A DNA stretch of 64,000 nucleotides from Kosmotogaceae bacterium (GTDB lineage: Bacteria; Thermotogota; Thermotogae; Petrotogales; Kosmotogaceae): NCBI GenBank assembly GCA_016933635.1, contig JAFGAP010000197.1, positions 1 to 64,000 on the forward strand, written 5' to 3'. Each line of letters opens with the position of its first letter. Position 1 is the first letter of the stretch. Below the pieces are notes generated by a model, which saw only the letters and a list, made by a program, of their open reading frames with translations, was not told where the DNA came from and did no database searches. Positions 9,899 through 19,520 of this stretch are shown here, one piece after another. The position numbers were made by a program, and so were the translations under genes.

Positions 9899-10743
9899 AC
9901 CGTCGGGTCATTCTGTTATTCCTATTTCTGTCTTTGCTGTTGATGACTCGCAGTTTTGCGTATTTTCTTGTTACATACGTGGTAAGAGCGGGAGATTCGA
10001 TTCACACTATTTCAAGAGATCTGAACGTTAGCATCTCAACGATTATTGATTTCAACAATCTTAAAAATCCCAACAGTATAAAGGCCGGCGATACGCTTCG
10101 AGTACCCCAGCCAGATGGCTTGGTCTACGAAATTCAATCAGGCGACACGTTTGACTACATCGCGAAGCTGTTCTTCTCTCCTGTAGATGAATTGATTGCA
10201 GCCAACAATCTTAAGCCGGATTCCGTTATCAATCCGGGACAAAGAATCTTCATTCCTATGTCGTTGATCAATCTTTACCAATATATTCCCCAGAGCTCAC
10301 CTTTCAGATGGCCGGTATACGGAGTGATTTCATCAGACTACGGCTGGAGAACCCACCCTGTAAGCGGTCAACCCTCTTTCCATTCAGGACTTGATATCGC
10401 GGCACCGGAAGGAACACCGATTTTTGCGGGTTCTGGAGGTACGGTTGTTTTTGCTGGTGTAAATGGCGGCTACGGGAACATGGTTGAAATTCAACACGAT
10501 AACGGTTACTTAACTCGTTATGGCCATATGAGCAAGATTAGTGTTTATGTTGGCCAGAGGGTTGATACTGGATCACTGATCGGTCGGGTGGGAAGCACTG
10601 GAGTCTCTACGGGGCCTCACGTTCACTTCGAAGTAAGAGATCCAAAAGCCAACACAATGAATCCATTATCAATGCTTCCCACGCGTGATCTGATGTACGT
10701 AATCAGAAGAGAGGACGATGGAACTGCCGCCGGTGGTAAATGA
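9895..10743 (+). CDS. LysM-domain M23-family peptidoglycan endopeptidase
   Basis: Two LysM repeats (VVRAGDSIHTISRDLNVS; YEIQSGDTFDYIAKLF) and M23 motifs SGLDIAAPEGTPI and TGPHVHFEVRD. Confidence 0.94.
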   Translation: MNRRVILLFLFLSLLLMTRSFAYFLVTYVVRAGDSIHTISRDLNVSISTIIDFNNLKNPNSIKAGDTLRVPQPDGLVYEIQSGDTFDYIAKLFFSPVDELIAANNLKPDSVINPGQRIFIPMSLINLYQYIPQSSPFRWPVYGVISSDYGWRTHPVSGQPSFHSGLDIAAPEGTPIFAGSGGTVVFAGVNGGYGNMVEIQHDNGYLTRYGHMSKISVYVGQRVDTGSLIGRVGSTGVSTGPHVHFEVRDPKANTMNPLSMLPTRDLMYVIRREDDGTAAGGK

Positions 10744-11192
10744 CAAAGATAATTGTTAGTGCTTGCCTGATCGGGGTGAACTGCACTTACCGTGGAGATA
10801 ATAACCTGTCTTTGAAGCTTTTAGAGCTTGTTGACAGGTTTGTTTTTTTGCCGGTATGCCCTGAACAGCTAGGAGGACTTCCCACACCTCGTCCAAGAGC
10901 GGAAGTAACATCCTCCAGTGATTGGAGGGCAGCGAGGTTGGTATTGGATCAGTTTGGAAATGACGTTACTCCAAACTATTTACGGGGCGCGGAAGAAGTG
11001 CTTAAGATCGCCAAACTGTCTGGAACCAATATAGCTATCCTAAAATCAAGAAGCCCCTCTTGTGGATGCAAGGGCATTTATGACGGGACCTTTGGTGGAG
11101 TAATGATTGACGGTATGGGAATCACCGCAGAACTCCTTCTGAAGAACGGTATTGAGGTCTATTCCGAAGATGAGACTAGCTTCTTATACTAG
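10740..11192 (+). CDS. DUF523 family protein
   Basis: ISACLIGVNCTYRGDNN, VCPEQLGGLPTPRPRAE, LKSRSPSCGCKGIYDGTF. Confidence 0.9.
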   Translation: MTKIIVSACLIGVNCTYRGDNNLSLKLLELVDRFVFLPVCPEQLGGLPTPRPRAEVTSSSDWRAARLVLDQFGNDVTPNYLRGAEEVLKIAKLSGTNIAILKSRSPSCGCKGIYDGTFGGVMIDGMGITAELLLKNGIEVYSEDETSFLY

Positions 11193-11802
11193 AATCGAAA
11201 AGCTCCGTTAGAATTTGCAGCTCTTCATCCTCTTCAAGCGTGAATCCAGGACTCTTTACCAACACGACCCATTTCCCCTTCTGCCAGATGAGAGTTTGAT
11301 CCCGTCCCCCAAATCTAACGATTTTTGCGTAATAGTAGTCTGGTCTCTTTATCCTTCCGAGATCCCTGGTTAGCACAGATGCTTCCACGAGGAACAACGT
11401 GTCCCAAACGCTTCTTGCAGAATCAACTGAAAGTGTCTTCCAAATATACACATTGATGTTTCTGGAATTAAGCTCAAATTGAAGGCAGACAACCGAATCG
11501 TCCTCCGGTGGATAGAATACGCGTATGCTCTCTCCATCTTCCTGATCCACAGAGACTCCATTTGCGAGACCCTGGTCAGGAGGAAACGGAGCTTCTCCAA
11601 GAAGAGAGAAAACCTCATCGTTGAAGATCAAATCTGAAAGGCTCACATCTTCAGAAGGAACCACAACTTCCATCTTGTATCCAAAGGCATAATACGATGC
11701 AAAGGCAATAAGCATCACTACAAAAAAGACCGTAAATAGGGCTCTGTTTCTCGAAGAATATTTCTTGCTATTCTTACCTGAATTAAGAATTCCCATCGGC
11801 AA
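11176..11802 (-). CDS. Hypothetical membrane-anchored protein
   Basis: One N-terminal TM (ALFTVFFVVMLIAFASYYAFGY); ORF abuts the next minus-strand gene. Confidence 0.65.
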   Translation of the reverse strand: MPMGILNSGKNSKKYSSRNRALFTVFFVVMLIAFASYYAFGYKMEVVVPSEDVSLSDLIFNDEVFSLLGEAPFPPDQGLANGVSVDQEDGESIRVFYPPEDDSVVCLQFELNSRNINVYIWKTLSVDSARSVWDTLFLVEASVLTRDLGRIKRPDYYYAKIVRFGGRDQTLIWQKGKWVVLVKSPGFTLEEDEELQILTELFDSSIRS

Positions 11803-12261
11803 TCAAACCAGCTCGAGAATCTTCGCAATTCTTGCGGGATCAAGTCTATACAGAGAACCTCTGCCCTGAAAAAATCCATGTTCTCGTATTAAGTGAATGG
11901 AGATCGGAGAATAATCGATCTCTTCCTTCAGAGCGATATTTCTCACATTTACATTTACCTTCTTTGAAAGATGGCCATGGCGAAATGGACATGGAATGTA
12001 ACCTCTACTTTCCTCCACAATCACTACAAAACGATCGTCGACCTTCACAGGGGAGCCGAATCCTCTTTCACCCTGCCTCATAAGCATTTCCAGCTTGTCC
12101 GCGATAATTTCGTTTGTAAGGCCCAGTTCTTTGACGGTTGTTTCGTCCTCACTTATTATATCAACAAGATTCCTGTCGTCATCACCTAAGAATCCAGGAC
12201 CGGTGATATTTCCGGCGCTCATGTTTTCCTGAATTCTGTCGAAATCCGGAGTTTGTTTCAT
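11803..12261 (-). CDS. Hypothetical protein, family not recognised
   Basis: Intact ORF in the minus-strand run with SD-like GAGGTGAGAAA upstream of ATG. Confidence 0.65.
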   Translation of the reverse strand: MKQTPDFDRIQENMSAGNITGPGFLGDDDRNLVDIISEDETTVKELGLTNEIIADKLEMLMRQGERGFGSPVKVDDRFVVIVEESRGYIPCPFRHGHLSKKVNVNVRNIALKEEIDYSPISIHLIREHGFFQGRGSLYRLDPARIAKILELV

Positions 12262-12276
12262 TTTCTCACCTCCACA

Positions 12277-13377
12277 CTAGCCGAACTTGTCGTAGAATAT
12301 CTTTTCTTCTAGTACATTGTGTTTAGTCAAAACACCAATGCAGGCGTTTATCATTCCCGGACTGCCACAGAGATACGCTTCTCGGTCAATCTCGTCTCCT
12401 TGCTCGGAAAGATACCTATCCACAACATCTGTTATTAGGCCAGTCTCCCCACTCCAACTATCCTCTGGCAGTGGATCAGACAACGCAGGAATGAAATGAA
12501 AACCAGGCATCTTTCTTTCGACTTCTTTCATCTCCTCAAGGTAGAAGAGATCTCTCTTGCTTCTTGCTCCAAAGAAATAATAAGCATTTCTTTTCATATT
12601 TCTTTCCATCATGTCGTGAATTATTGACTTGATTGGAGCCATTCCAGAACCGCCTGCAATGAATATTATATCTGAATCGGTATCTCTCAAGAAAAAATCA
12701 CCGAAAGGCCCAAGAATCCTAATCCTGTCTCCAACTTTCAGCATTTTGTGAATGTAAGTTGTGACAATCCCGTTCGGTACGAGTCTTATTAGCAATTCAA
12801 CACCGTTCTTAACCGAGGGTTGCGAGGACATCGAATATGCCCTCATTGTCTCACCCTTGATATCTCCATGAGCTGGAACTATCAATTGTACGTATTGACC
12901 TGCCTTGAATCCAATCTCATTTTCTAGATCAAAGAAGACTTCCTTGATGTCATGTGTCACATCCACTATCGATGAAACGCTAGCTATGTATTCCCTAATA
13001 TTGAACAACTCTTCAGGGATCTCGATTGATATATCACTTTTAACCTTAATTTGACATGAAAGTCTAATCTTGTTCTTCTTCTCTTTCTCGGAAAGGTATG
13101 GCAGTTCCGTCGGGAGAATCGGTCCGATATCAGTCAGAACCTTCACCTTGCAAAGTCCGCAGCTGCCTTTTCCTCCGCATGCAGAGGGAATGAAGATCTT
13201 CTCACTCGCAAGCGTTGACAGGAGAGTCGCTCCACCTTTCACTTTCAAGTCTTTCGAATCATTGACTCTTATGCTAACTTCTCCATAGTTGTTCACAAGG
13301 GCATCCGCAATAGTCAGAATCGCAGCAAGTACCGCCGAAATTCCTCCGATCACAAGAGCTGATATGACTATTTGCAA
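12277..13377 (-). CDS. nqrF: Na+-translocating NADH:quinone oxidoreductase subunit F-like (2Fe-2S + FAD/NAD domains)
   Basis: ACGGKGSCGLCKVKV...RLSCQ ferredoxin motif; RAYSMSS FAD motif; GGSGMAPIKSI; YLCGSPGMI. Confidence 0.93.
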   Translation of the reverse strand: MQIVISALVIGGISAVLAAILTIADALVNNYGEVSIRVNDSKDLKVKGGATLLSTLASEKIFIPSACGGKGSCGLCKVKVLTDIGPILPTELPYLSEKEKKNKIRLSCQIKVKSDISIEIPEELFNIREYIASVSSIVDVTHDIKEVFFDLENEIGFKAGQYVQLIVPAHGDIKGETMRAYSMSSQPSVKNGVELLIRLVPNGIVTTYIHKMLKVGDRIRILGPFGDFFLRDTDSDIIFIAGGSGMAPIKSIIHDMMERNMKRNAYYFFGARSKRDLFYLEEMKEVERKMPGFHFIPALSDPLPEDSWSGETGLITDVVDRYLSEQGDEIDREAYLCGSPGMINACIGVLTKHNVLEEKIFYDKFG

Positions 13378-13390
13378 TTAAAACACCACC

Positions 13391-13987
13391 TTACTGAACG
13401 GGCAGCATGCCCGAAAAACCCATAAAGGCAAGTGCCATTATGCCGATTATTATCATTGTAATACCGGGTCCAACCAACTGAGGCGGCAGATCCTTCTCTC
13501 TCATTCTCATTCGCATTGCAGATAGTGCGACTATCGCAAGCCACCAGCCAGCACCGGAACCGAACCCAAAGAACAGAGACTGGATGAGGCTGTATTCTCT
13601 GATTATCATGAAGAGAACTCCACCGAGAATTGCGCAATTGACTGTGATGAGGGGTAAAAAGATTCCCAAGTTGATGTAGAGAGCCGGGGAGAACCTATCA
13701 ATGACCATTTCCAGAAACTGCACAAAGGCAGCGATTACAACGATGAACACGATGTATCTGAGATAATCAAGATTCAGAGGGAGTAATATGTAATAGTAAA
13801 CTATGTAATTGAGAACAGAAGTAAGCGTAAGAACGAATGTAACTGCCATGCCAAGGCCATTGGCAGTCTTTATATCTTTTGAAACCGATATGAAAGAGCA
13901 CATCCCGAGGAAATTGCTTAGTACCATATTGCTTGTCAATGCTGCCGCGATCATTATCACAAATGGATTAAGTGGAACTCCCATCAA
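13391..13987 (-). CDS. nqrE: Nqr/Rnf subunit E-like membrane protein
   Basis: LSNFLGMCSFISVSK, ITVNCAILGGVLF; gene order. Confidence 0.92.
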   Translation of the reverse strand: MMGVPLNPFVIMIAAALTSNMVLSNFLGMCSFISVSKDIKTANGLGMAVTFVLTLTSVLNYIVYYYILLPLNLDYLRYIVFIVVIAAFVQFLEMVIDRFSPALYINLGIFLPLITVNCAILGGVLFMIIREYSLIQSLFFGFGSGAGWWLAIVALSAMRMRMREKDLPPQLVGPGITMIIIGIMALAFMGFSGMLPVQ

Positions 13988-13997
13988 ACCCCCCTCC

Positions 13998-14621
13998 TTA
14001 CTTCTTTTTGACGATCGGTGTTCTCGCGATCCAAATTATCGCACCTAAAATGAAGAAGGCGCTGGGAGCCATTATCATTATCACCCAGGGAGTGAAACCT
14101 CCCGGCATAACTCTCACTCCAAAAACCGTGCCAAAGCCCAGTAGCTCTCTTATGAAGGCTACGGCAAGAAGAACCAGCGAATAGCCTATTCCCGCGGAAA
14201 CGCCGTCGAGAAAGGAAAGGACCGAACCGTGAGACTGAGCAAAGGCTTCTGCTCGTCCCATAATGATGCAGTTAGTTATTATCAGCCCAACATAAGGGCC
14301 AAGCGCTTTGCTGATAGAGGGCAGATATGCTTTGAGGACAATATCGAGAATTATGACGTAAGTCGCAATAATAAGGACCTGAACCATCATCCGGACGTTC
14401 TTTGGAATCATTCTCCTGAGAGCGGAGATGGTCAGTGAAGAGAAAGCAGTAACGAAGATTAGACCGACTCCCATAATCAGAGTGTTTGTCAGGTTGTTTG
14501 TGACTGCTAGAGCAGAACAAATCCCCAGAATCTGCACTATTACCGGATTATTCTTCCAGATGTTTGCAAGAAAGACTGTCTTCTTGGATTCCGCCATTTT
14601 ATTCCACCACCTCGCGGACAA
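13998..14621 (-). CDS. nqrD: Nqr/Rnf subunit D-like membrane protein
   Basis: NPVIVQILGICSALAVTNNLTNTLIMG, YVGLIITNCIIMGRAEAFA. Confidence 0.93.
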   Translation of the reverse strand: MSARWWNKMAESKKTVFLANIWKNNPVIVQILGICSALAVTNNLTNTLIMGVGLIFVTAFSSLTISALRRMIPKNVRMMVQVLIIATYVIILDIVLKAYLPSISKALGPYVGLIITNCIIMGRAEAFAQSHGSVLSFLDGVSAGIGYSLVLLAVAFIRELLGFGTVFGVRVMPGGFTPWVIMIMAPSAFFILGAIIWIARTPIVKKK

Positions 14622-15219
14622 CTGGTAATACAGAATTGATTGCCTTGTTCAAGAGTATCTGTACGGATTCAGATGTTCTTGTGGCTCCCGTAATTGCGTC
14701 AACTCTTGCATCTTCTTTGGAGTCAGTATCCTGCCCCGAAACCACAGCCACTCTTGCAGAAGGATCTGAAGAAATCCGCTCTCCTCTGAACTGCTCCTTG
14801 AAAAGAACCTCGTCAATTCTACCTCCAAGACCGGGCGTCTCCGAGTGGCTGACGAAATCTATTCCGGTAATCTTCGTTCCCCCCTCATTGAATGCGACAA
14901 GTGCCGTAATTGTCCCCCACAAACCAGGACTCTGTACGGCAAAGGCTAACTCCTTTGAGCCATCCTTGTTGACAACGTAAACTGTCTGATCACCTGTGAT
15001 TTCTTCAATCCTGTTGCCATAAAGACTTAGAATTTTCTCATCTGAGATTGAGTCGATGTCTTCTGCTATATTGAACACGTAAACGAGTGATCTTTGGAAC
15101 TCGAGTTGCTCATTCTTCTCGATCGTTCCGGAAGCCAAAGCATTAATCCCGGCAAGACATAAAACGAAGATCGTCGTGAGAACAAAGGTAAATACTACTG
15201 AGTACAGTCTAGCATTCAT
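14599..15219 (-). CDS. nqrC: Nqr/Rnf subunit C/G-like, covalent-FMN motif
   Basis: DAITGATRTSESVQ FMN attachment motif; HSETPGLGGRI. Confidence 0.93.
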   Translation of the reverse strand: MNARLYSVVFTFVLTTIFVLCLAGINALASGTIEKNEQLEFQRSLVYVFNIAEDIDSISDEKILSLYGNRIEEITGDQTVYVVNKDGSKELAFAVQSPGLWGTITALVAFNEGGTKITGIDFVSHSETPGLGGRIDEVLFKEQFRGERISSDPSARVAVVSGQDTDSKEDARVDAITGATRTSESVQILLNKAINSVLPVVREVVE

Positions 15220-16139
15220 GTCCTCACCTTCTTCGGGGAATTAAGGTAATCAAGAAGAGATGCAAACGTGTTTGCAATGAGAACAGCAAACATAAGACCC
15301 GCACCGAAAAGCGAGAAAGACCCAATTATTACCGCCAGTGAACCGATCATAGCTCCGTATATCCATTTTGACTTTTCTTTCTTCGGAGCGCTTATAGGAT
15401 CTGTGGCCATAAATACCGCCCCAAACAAGATACTACCGCCAATAATCCAGTGAAACGGGCTCATTCTTGAAGAATCGAATATATAGACAATGCCTGACAT
15501 AACAAATGCTGACACAAGAGTCGAAACAATTATCTTCCATGAGGCAACTTTGGTGATAACAAGGTATACTGCAGCAGCTGCTATCAACCATTTTGCAGTT
15601 TCACCTGATGAGCCGGAGATATTCCCAAAAATCATTCTCCACGCACTTACACTTCCGCCACTTCTGATTATGTTCGCAGGAGTAGCCATAGTAACGATAT
15701 CGGAGCTGATCCAGCGAACGAATCCCTGTCCCCAGCTTTGAACAGCCGGTGTCCAGCTCTGTTGAACGGCTGCGGGAAAGCTAATATAGACAAAGGCCCT
15801 TCCTACCAAGGCAGGATTGTATAGATTCTTTGCAAACCCCCCGAAAGCCATTTTCGCAAAGATTATCGCAAATGAAGAGGCAACAATTACAATCCAGAAG
15901 GGCACTGCCGGTGGGAGAATCAGACCAATCAAAAAACCGGTGACTATTGCGGCCTCGCTGACAGGTTTTCCTTTTTTGTTTTCGAATAACCATTCGACGA
16001 AAACCGAGATGAGAATGGATAGAATTACCTTGGAAAACACCACCCAACCGAAGTTACCAATAGCGAAGATCAGAATTGGAAGGAGAGCGTAGATAACCTT
16101 TCTCATCATTGGTTGTTTCAAGAAAAACTTCTTCGCCAT
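15216..16139 (-). CDS. nqrB: Nqr/Rnf subunit B/D-like membrane protein
   Basis: ORF track gives 15216..16181; start re-assigned to MAKKFFL behind GGAGGTGCCAGAG. Motifs VTMATPANII, GFLIGLILPPAVPFW, NPALVGRAFVYISFP. Confidence 0.9.
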   Translation of the reverse strand: MAKKFFLKQPMMRKVIYALLPILIFAIGNFGWVVFSKVILSILISVFVEWLFENKKGKPVSEAAIVTGFLIGLILPPAVPFWIVIVASSFAIIFAKMAFGGFAKNLYNPALVGRAFVYISFPAAVQQSWTPAVQSWGQGFVRWISSDIVTMATPANIIRSGGSVSAWRMIFGNISGSSGETAKWLIAAAAVYLVITKVASWKIIVSTLVSAFVMSGIVYIFDSSRMSPFHWIIGGSILFGAVFMATDPISAPKKEKSKWIYGAMIGSLAVIIGSFSLFGAGLMFAVLIANTFASLLDYLNSPKKVRT

Positions 16140-16161
16140 CTCTGGCACCTCCGAAGCAAGC

Positions 16162-16191
16162 TTGACTATAATTATGGTCATACTGTATAAT
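16162..16191 (+). promoter_or_regulatory. Sigma-A-type promoter
   Basis: TTGACT (16162-16167), 18-bp spacer, TATAAT (16186-16191), just upstream of the Phd/YefM-like ORF. Confidence 0.7.
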
Positions 16192-16209
16192 GGTCCCGAG
16201 GTGGTTCCT

Positions 16210-16470
16210 TTGTCTAGATTACATGAGCTTTCTTTTTTTTCACTGGCCGAAGCGAAAACGCACTTCTCAAAGGTAGTTGACGATTGTGAGAAGGCCGATA
16301 TTATTATAACAAAAAACGGTCTTCCAAAAGCTGTAGTGATGGACTATCGCAAGTACGTACTCTTCAACAGGTTTCTTGAGAGGGTTTACGACCTCTATTT
16401 GATGGACGCTGGCGATGAAGCGATGGATGTTGAAATAAAGGATCTTATTGTTCAAGTCGATGATGATTGA
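16210..16470 (+). CDS. Phd/YefM-type antitoxin-like protein without an adjacent toxin
   Basis: ORF track start 16162 lies on the -35 box; TTG 16210 preceded by GAGGTGG gives LSRLHELSFFSLAEAKTHFSKVVDDCEKADIIITKNGLPKAVVMDYRKYV... Confidence 0.8.
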   Translation: MSRLHELSFFSLAEAKTHFSKVVDDCEKADIIITKNGLPKAVVMDYRKYVLFNRFLERVYDLYLMDAGDEAMDVEIKDLIVQVDDD

Positions 16471-16482
16471 CGGAGGTGCAAG

Positions 16483-17622
16483 ATGGCAGAAGTTGTCCTC
16501 GAGAAGGTAGGTAAGACTTATCCAAATGGATTCAAAGCTGTTTTGGATGCAAATCTCGAAGTAAAAGACAAAGAGTTTCTTGTTCTACTGGGCCCTTCCG
16601 GCTGTGGAAAGACAACGACATTGAGAATGATAGCCGGATTGGAAGAGATCACCGAGGGAACGATAAAAATCGGTGGTAAGGTCGTTAACGATGTCGAACC
16701 TAAGGATAGAGACATCGCCATGGTTTTCCAGAACTATGCTCTTTACCCACACATGTCTGTTTATGAGAATATGGCATTCGGATTGAAACTTAGGAAGACG
16801 CCGAAGCCGGAGATCGAGGAAAGAGTTAAAGAAGCTGCCAGAATCCTCGGGATAGAGCAGCTCCTTGATCGAAAGCCAAAGCAGCTTTCCGGTGGTCAGA
16901 GGCAGAGGGTTGCCGTCGGAAGAGCGATAGTTAGAAAGCCAAAAGTCTTCCTCTTTGACGAACCTCTTTCCAACCTGGACGCGAAGTTAAGGGTTCAGAT
17001 GAGAGCGGAATTGAAGAGACTCCACCAGAATCTACAGGCAACGATCATCTACGTCACTCATGACCAGGTTGAGGCAATGACAATGGCAGACAAAATTGTC
17101 ATAATGAAAGACGGCATTATCCAGCAGATAGGTGATCCTTATTCGGTCTACTTTGAACCGAGAAATAAGTTTGTCGCAGGGTTCATTGGAACTCCGGCAA
17201 TGAACTTCATAAGCGCAAAGCTTGTCTCTGAAGGAGGAAAAGTCTGGGTTGTGAAGGAAGACATGAAGCTTCTCGTTCCTGAAGACAAGGTTGAAAGGCT
17301 CGAACACCTGGTGGGCAAGGAAACGACATTCGGTATAAGGCCAGAGGATATATATGACAAGATGTACGCCGTAGCGCCAAAGGATGAGTTTACAGTAATG
17401 GGCAGTGTAGACGTTGTTGAGCCTCTAGGTAGTGAAACGCTTATCCATGCTAACATTCACGGTGACGATATTGTGGCAAAAGTAGACCCAAAGAGCAGAG
17501 CGGCTGCCGGTGACAAGATGGATCTTGTTTTCGATATGTCGATGATGCATTTGTTCGATCCTGAAACTGAGGAGAACGTACTCGCAGGTACGCATCAGGA
17601 CGCAACTCCCGACAATCTTTGA
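16483..17622 (+). CDS. ugpC: Carbohydrate ABC transporter ATP-binding protein (UgpC/MsmK/MalK type)
   Basis: Walker A GPSGCGKTTTLRMIAG; signature LSGGQRQRVAVGRAIVRKPKVFLFDEPLSNLDAKLR; C-terminal TOBE region. Confidence 0.95.
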   Translation: MAEVVLEKVGKTYPNGFKAVLDANLEVKDKEFLVLLGPSGCGKTTTLRMIAGLEEITEGTIKIGGKVVNDVEPKDRDIAMVFQNYALYPHMSVYENMAFGLKLRKTPKPEIEERVKEAARILGIEQLLDRKPKQLSGGQRQRVAVGRAIVRKPKVFLFDEPLSNLDAKLRVQMRAELKRLHQNLQATIIYVTHDQVEAMTMADKIVIMKDGIIQQIGDPYSVYFEPRNKFVAGFIGTPAMNFISAKLVSEGGKVWVVKEDMKLLVPEDKVERLEHLVGKETTFGIRPEDIYDKMYAVAPKDEFTVMGSVDVVEPLGSETLIHANIHGDDIVAKVDPKSRAAAGDKMDLVFDMSMMHLFDPETEENVLAGTHQDATPDNL

Positions 17623-17639
17623 TTACTGCTATTAACAGA

Positions 17640-17665
17640 AAAAAGGTGGCTTAAGCCACCTTTTT
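17640..17665. terminator. Bidirectional intrinsic terminator between ugpC (+) and rpsT (-)
   Basis: Perfect 26-bp palindrome AAAAAGGTGGCTTAAGCCACCTTTTT between convergent genes. Confidence 0.88.
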
Positions 17666-17681
17666 CATTTTTTTGATTGTA

Positions 17682-17960
17682 TTATCCTCTCGTCTCGACG
17701 TAAGTTTTCACTTTTGAGGTTAATCTCGCCTTCTTGCGGGAAGCCGTGTTCTTATGTATCGTCCCGGACTTAGCGGCCTTATCAAGAGTAGAATATACTT
17801 CACTGAGCATGGATGAAACGAGCTTTGGATCTTCACCCTCTTCTATAGCTTTATACAGCTTCTTTGAAGCATTTCTAAATTTCGTTCTGACAGCCTTATT
17901 CATCATTGTTCTCTTGGCGGTCTGTTTTACTCTCTTCTTTGCTGATGCATTGTTAGGCAC
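17682..17960 (-). CDS. rpsT: 30S ribosomal protein S20
   Basis: MPNNASAKKRVKQTAKRTMMNKAVRTKFRNASKK...KAAKSGTIHKNTASRKKARL. Confidence 0.96.
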   Translation of the reverse strand: MPNNASAKKRVKQTAKRTMMNKAVRTKFRNASKKLYKAIEEGEDPKLVSSMLSEVYSTLDKAAKSGTIHKNTASRKKARLTSKVKTYVETRG

Positions 17961-18004
17961 TTATCACTTCTCCTCCTTTCGATATTTACCTGTTTATTGT
18001 ATCA

Positions 18005-19186
18005 TCAATCCAGTGCTTTCTTCAATTGGTCCACCGCATCGGTTTCTTCCCAGGGAAGATCAACATCAATCCTGCCGAAATGACCAAATGCTGCTGTCTG
18101 TCTGTAGATTGGTCTCCTGAGATTCAGACGGTCTATAATGGCGGCGGGTCTGAAGTCGAAAACCTTTAGAACAGCCTTTCGCAGCTTCTCAAGATCCACC
18201 TTCTCTGTATCGTGAGCATCTATCATAAACGACACGGGTTTTGCAACTCCAATCGCATAAGCCAACTGGAGTGTTACCCGTTCAGCCAACCCGGCGGCTA
18301 CGATATTCTTCGCGGTGTATCTGGCCATGTAATGAGCCGATCTATCTACTTTCGTTGGATCCTTACCACTAAAGGCGCCTCCCCCGTGGGGTATCCAACC
18401 TCCATAGGTGTCGACAATAATCTTTCTCCCGGTCAGACCAGTATCGGCCGAAGGTCCGCCCTTAACAAAACGACCAGTCGGATTCACGAAGATTTCGACA
18501 CCCTCAAGCAGTAGATCATGCTCGATAACCGGGGCTACCACGTTGTCAACGACAAGTCTTTCGATTTCATGACTGGTCAGATCAGGGTCGTGCTGTGTTG
18601 AAACTACGATAGCAGTTACACCAACCGGTTTTCCGTCTTGATACTTAACGGTAACCTGAGTCTTTCCATCAGGTCTGAAGCCTTGGACGGTTTCATCCCT
18701 TCGAACCTGACTAAGTCTTCTAGCAAGTCTGTGGGCGAGAACGATAGGCAAAGGCATCATTTCCGGAGTCTCGCTCGTGGCATAACCAAACATCATACCC
18801 TGATCGCCGGCTCCAATAAGGGCGTATCTATCTACATCATTCTTCTTTGCCTCAAAGGACCTGTCAACTCCAAGAGCTATATCAGGTGACTGCTCATCTA
18901 TACTTGTAAGAACTGCGCAGGTTTCCCCGTCGAACCCGAACTTAGCCCTGTTGTATCCAATATCGAGAATTGTGTCTCTGACAACCCTCGGAATGTCTAC
19001 ATAGGCCTTCGTACTTACCTCTCCGGCAACTACCGCAACCCCCGTCGCAAGAAGAGTCTCAACTGCAACCCTCGAGTTCTCATCCTGCGTCAACATCGCA
19101 TCCAAAATTGCATCGGAAATCTGATCGGCCATTTTGTCGGGATGGCCTTCTGTAACACTCTCACTGGTGAACAACCAAGTCTTCAT
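18005..19186 (-). CDS. metK: S-adenosylmethionine synthetase
   Basis: [56 protein letters not shown]. Confidence 0.98.
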   Translation of the reverse strand: MKTWLFTSESVTEGHPDKMADQISDAILDAMLTQDENSRVAVETLLATGVAVVAGEVSTKAYVDIPRVVRDTILDIGYNRAKFGFDGETCAVLTSIDEQSPDIALGVDRSFEAKKNDVDRYALIGAGDQGMMFGYATSETPEMMPLPIVLAHRLARRLSQVRRDETVQGFRPDGKTQVTVKYQDGKPVGVTAIVVSTQHDPDLTSHEIERLVVDNVVAPVIEHDLLLEGVEIFVNPTGRFVKGGPSADTGLTGRKIIVDTYGGWIPHGGGAFSGKDPTKVDRSAHYMARYTAKNIVAAGLAERVTLQLAYAIGVAKPVSFMIDAHDTEKVDLEKLRKAVLKVFDFRPAAIIDRLNLRRPIYRQTAAFGHFGRIDVDLPWEETDAVDQLKKALD

Positions 19187-19209
19187 GACTGCCTCCTATA
19201 ATAATGAAT

Positions 19210-19515
19210 CTATTCTTCATATTCTTCTTTGGAAATGAATTTACCACCGACAATTTCGAATGACAAAGGCTTGAAAGCTCTGTTGAATTCAGCAATGATC
19301 TGAATTCTGTTCTGACAATTGCTGCCAATAAATTCCTTATCGAGCCTGTAAGCGCCCTTACCTTTTCCATAGTTTACACCGACATCGTAATACTTTCTGA
19401 GATGGCTTCTAAATTTCTCTCCGCACTTGTTACACTGAAAGTGCACAACCACAGTGTTCACGTTGTCGTAAAAAGGATTCTTGCTAATATCGCGCGGCTT
19501 CTTCTTGAAAAACAT
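19210..19515 (-). CDS. Hypothetical protein with one CxxC pair
   Basis: Intact ORF, FQCNKCGEKFRSH; SD-like GGAGGTAATTC upstream. Confidence 0.7.
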   Translation of the reverse strand: MFFKKKPRDISKNPFYDNVNTVVVHFQCNKCGEKFRSHLRKYYDVGVNYGKGKGAYRLDKEFIGSNCQNRIQIIAEFNRAFKPLSFEIVGGKFISKEEYEE

Positions 19516-19520
19516 CTGAA

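Noticed and set aside
11176-11192. 17-bp convergent overlap of the DUF523 gene and the minus-strand hypothetical gene
   Set aside because: Short convergent overlaps are common in compact genomes; not notable alone.
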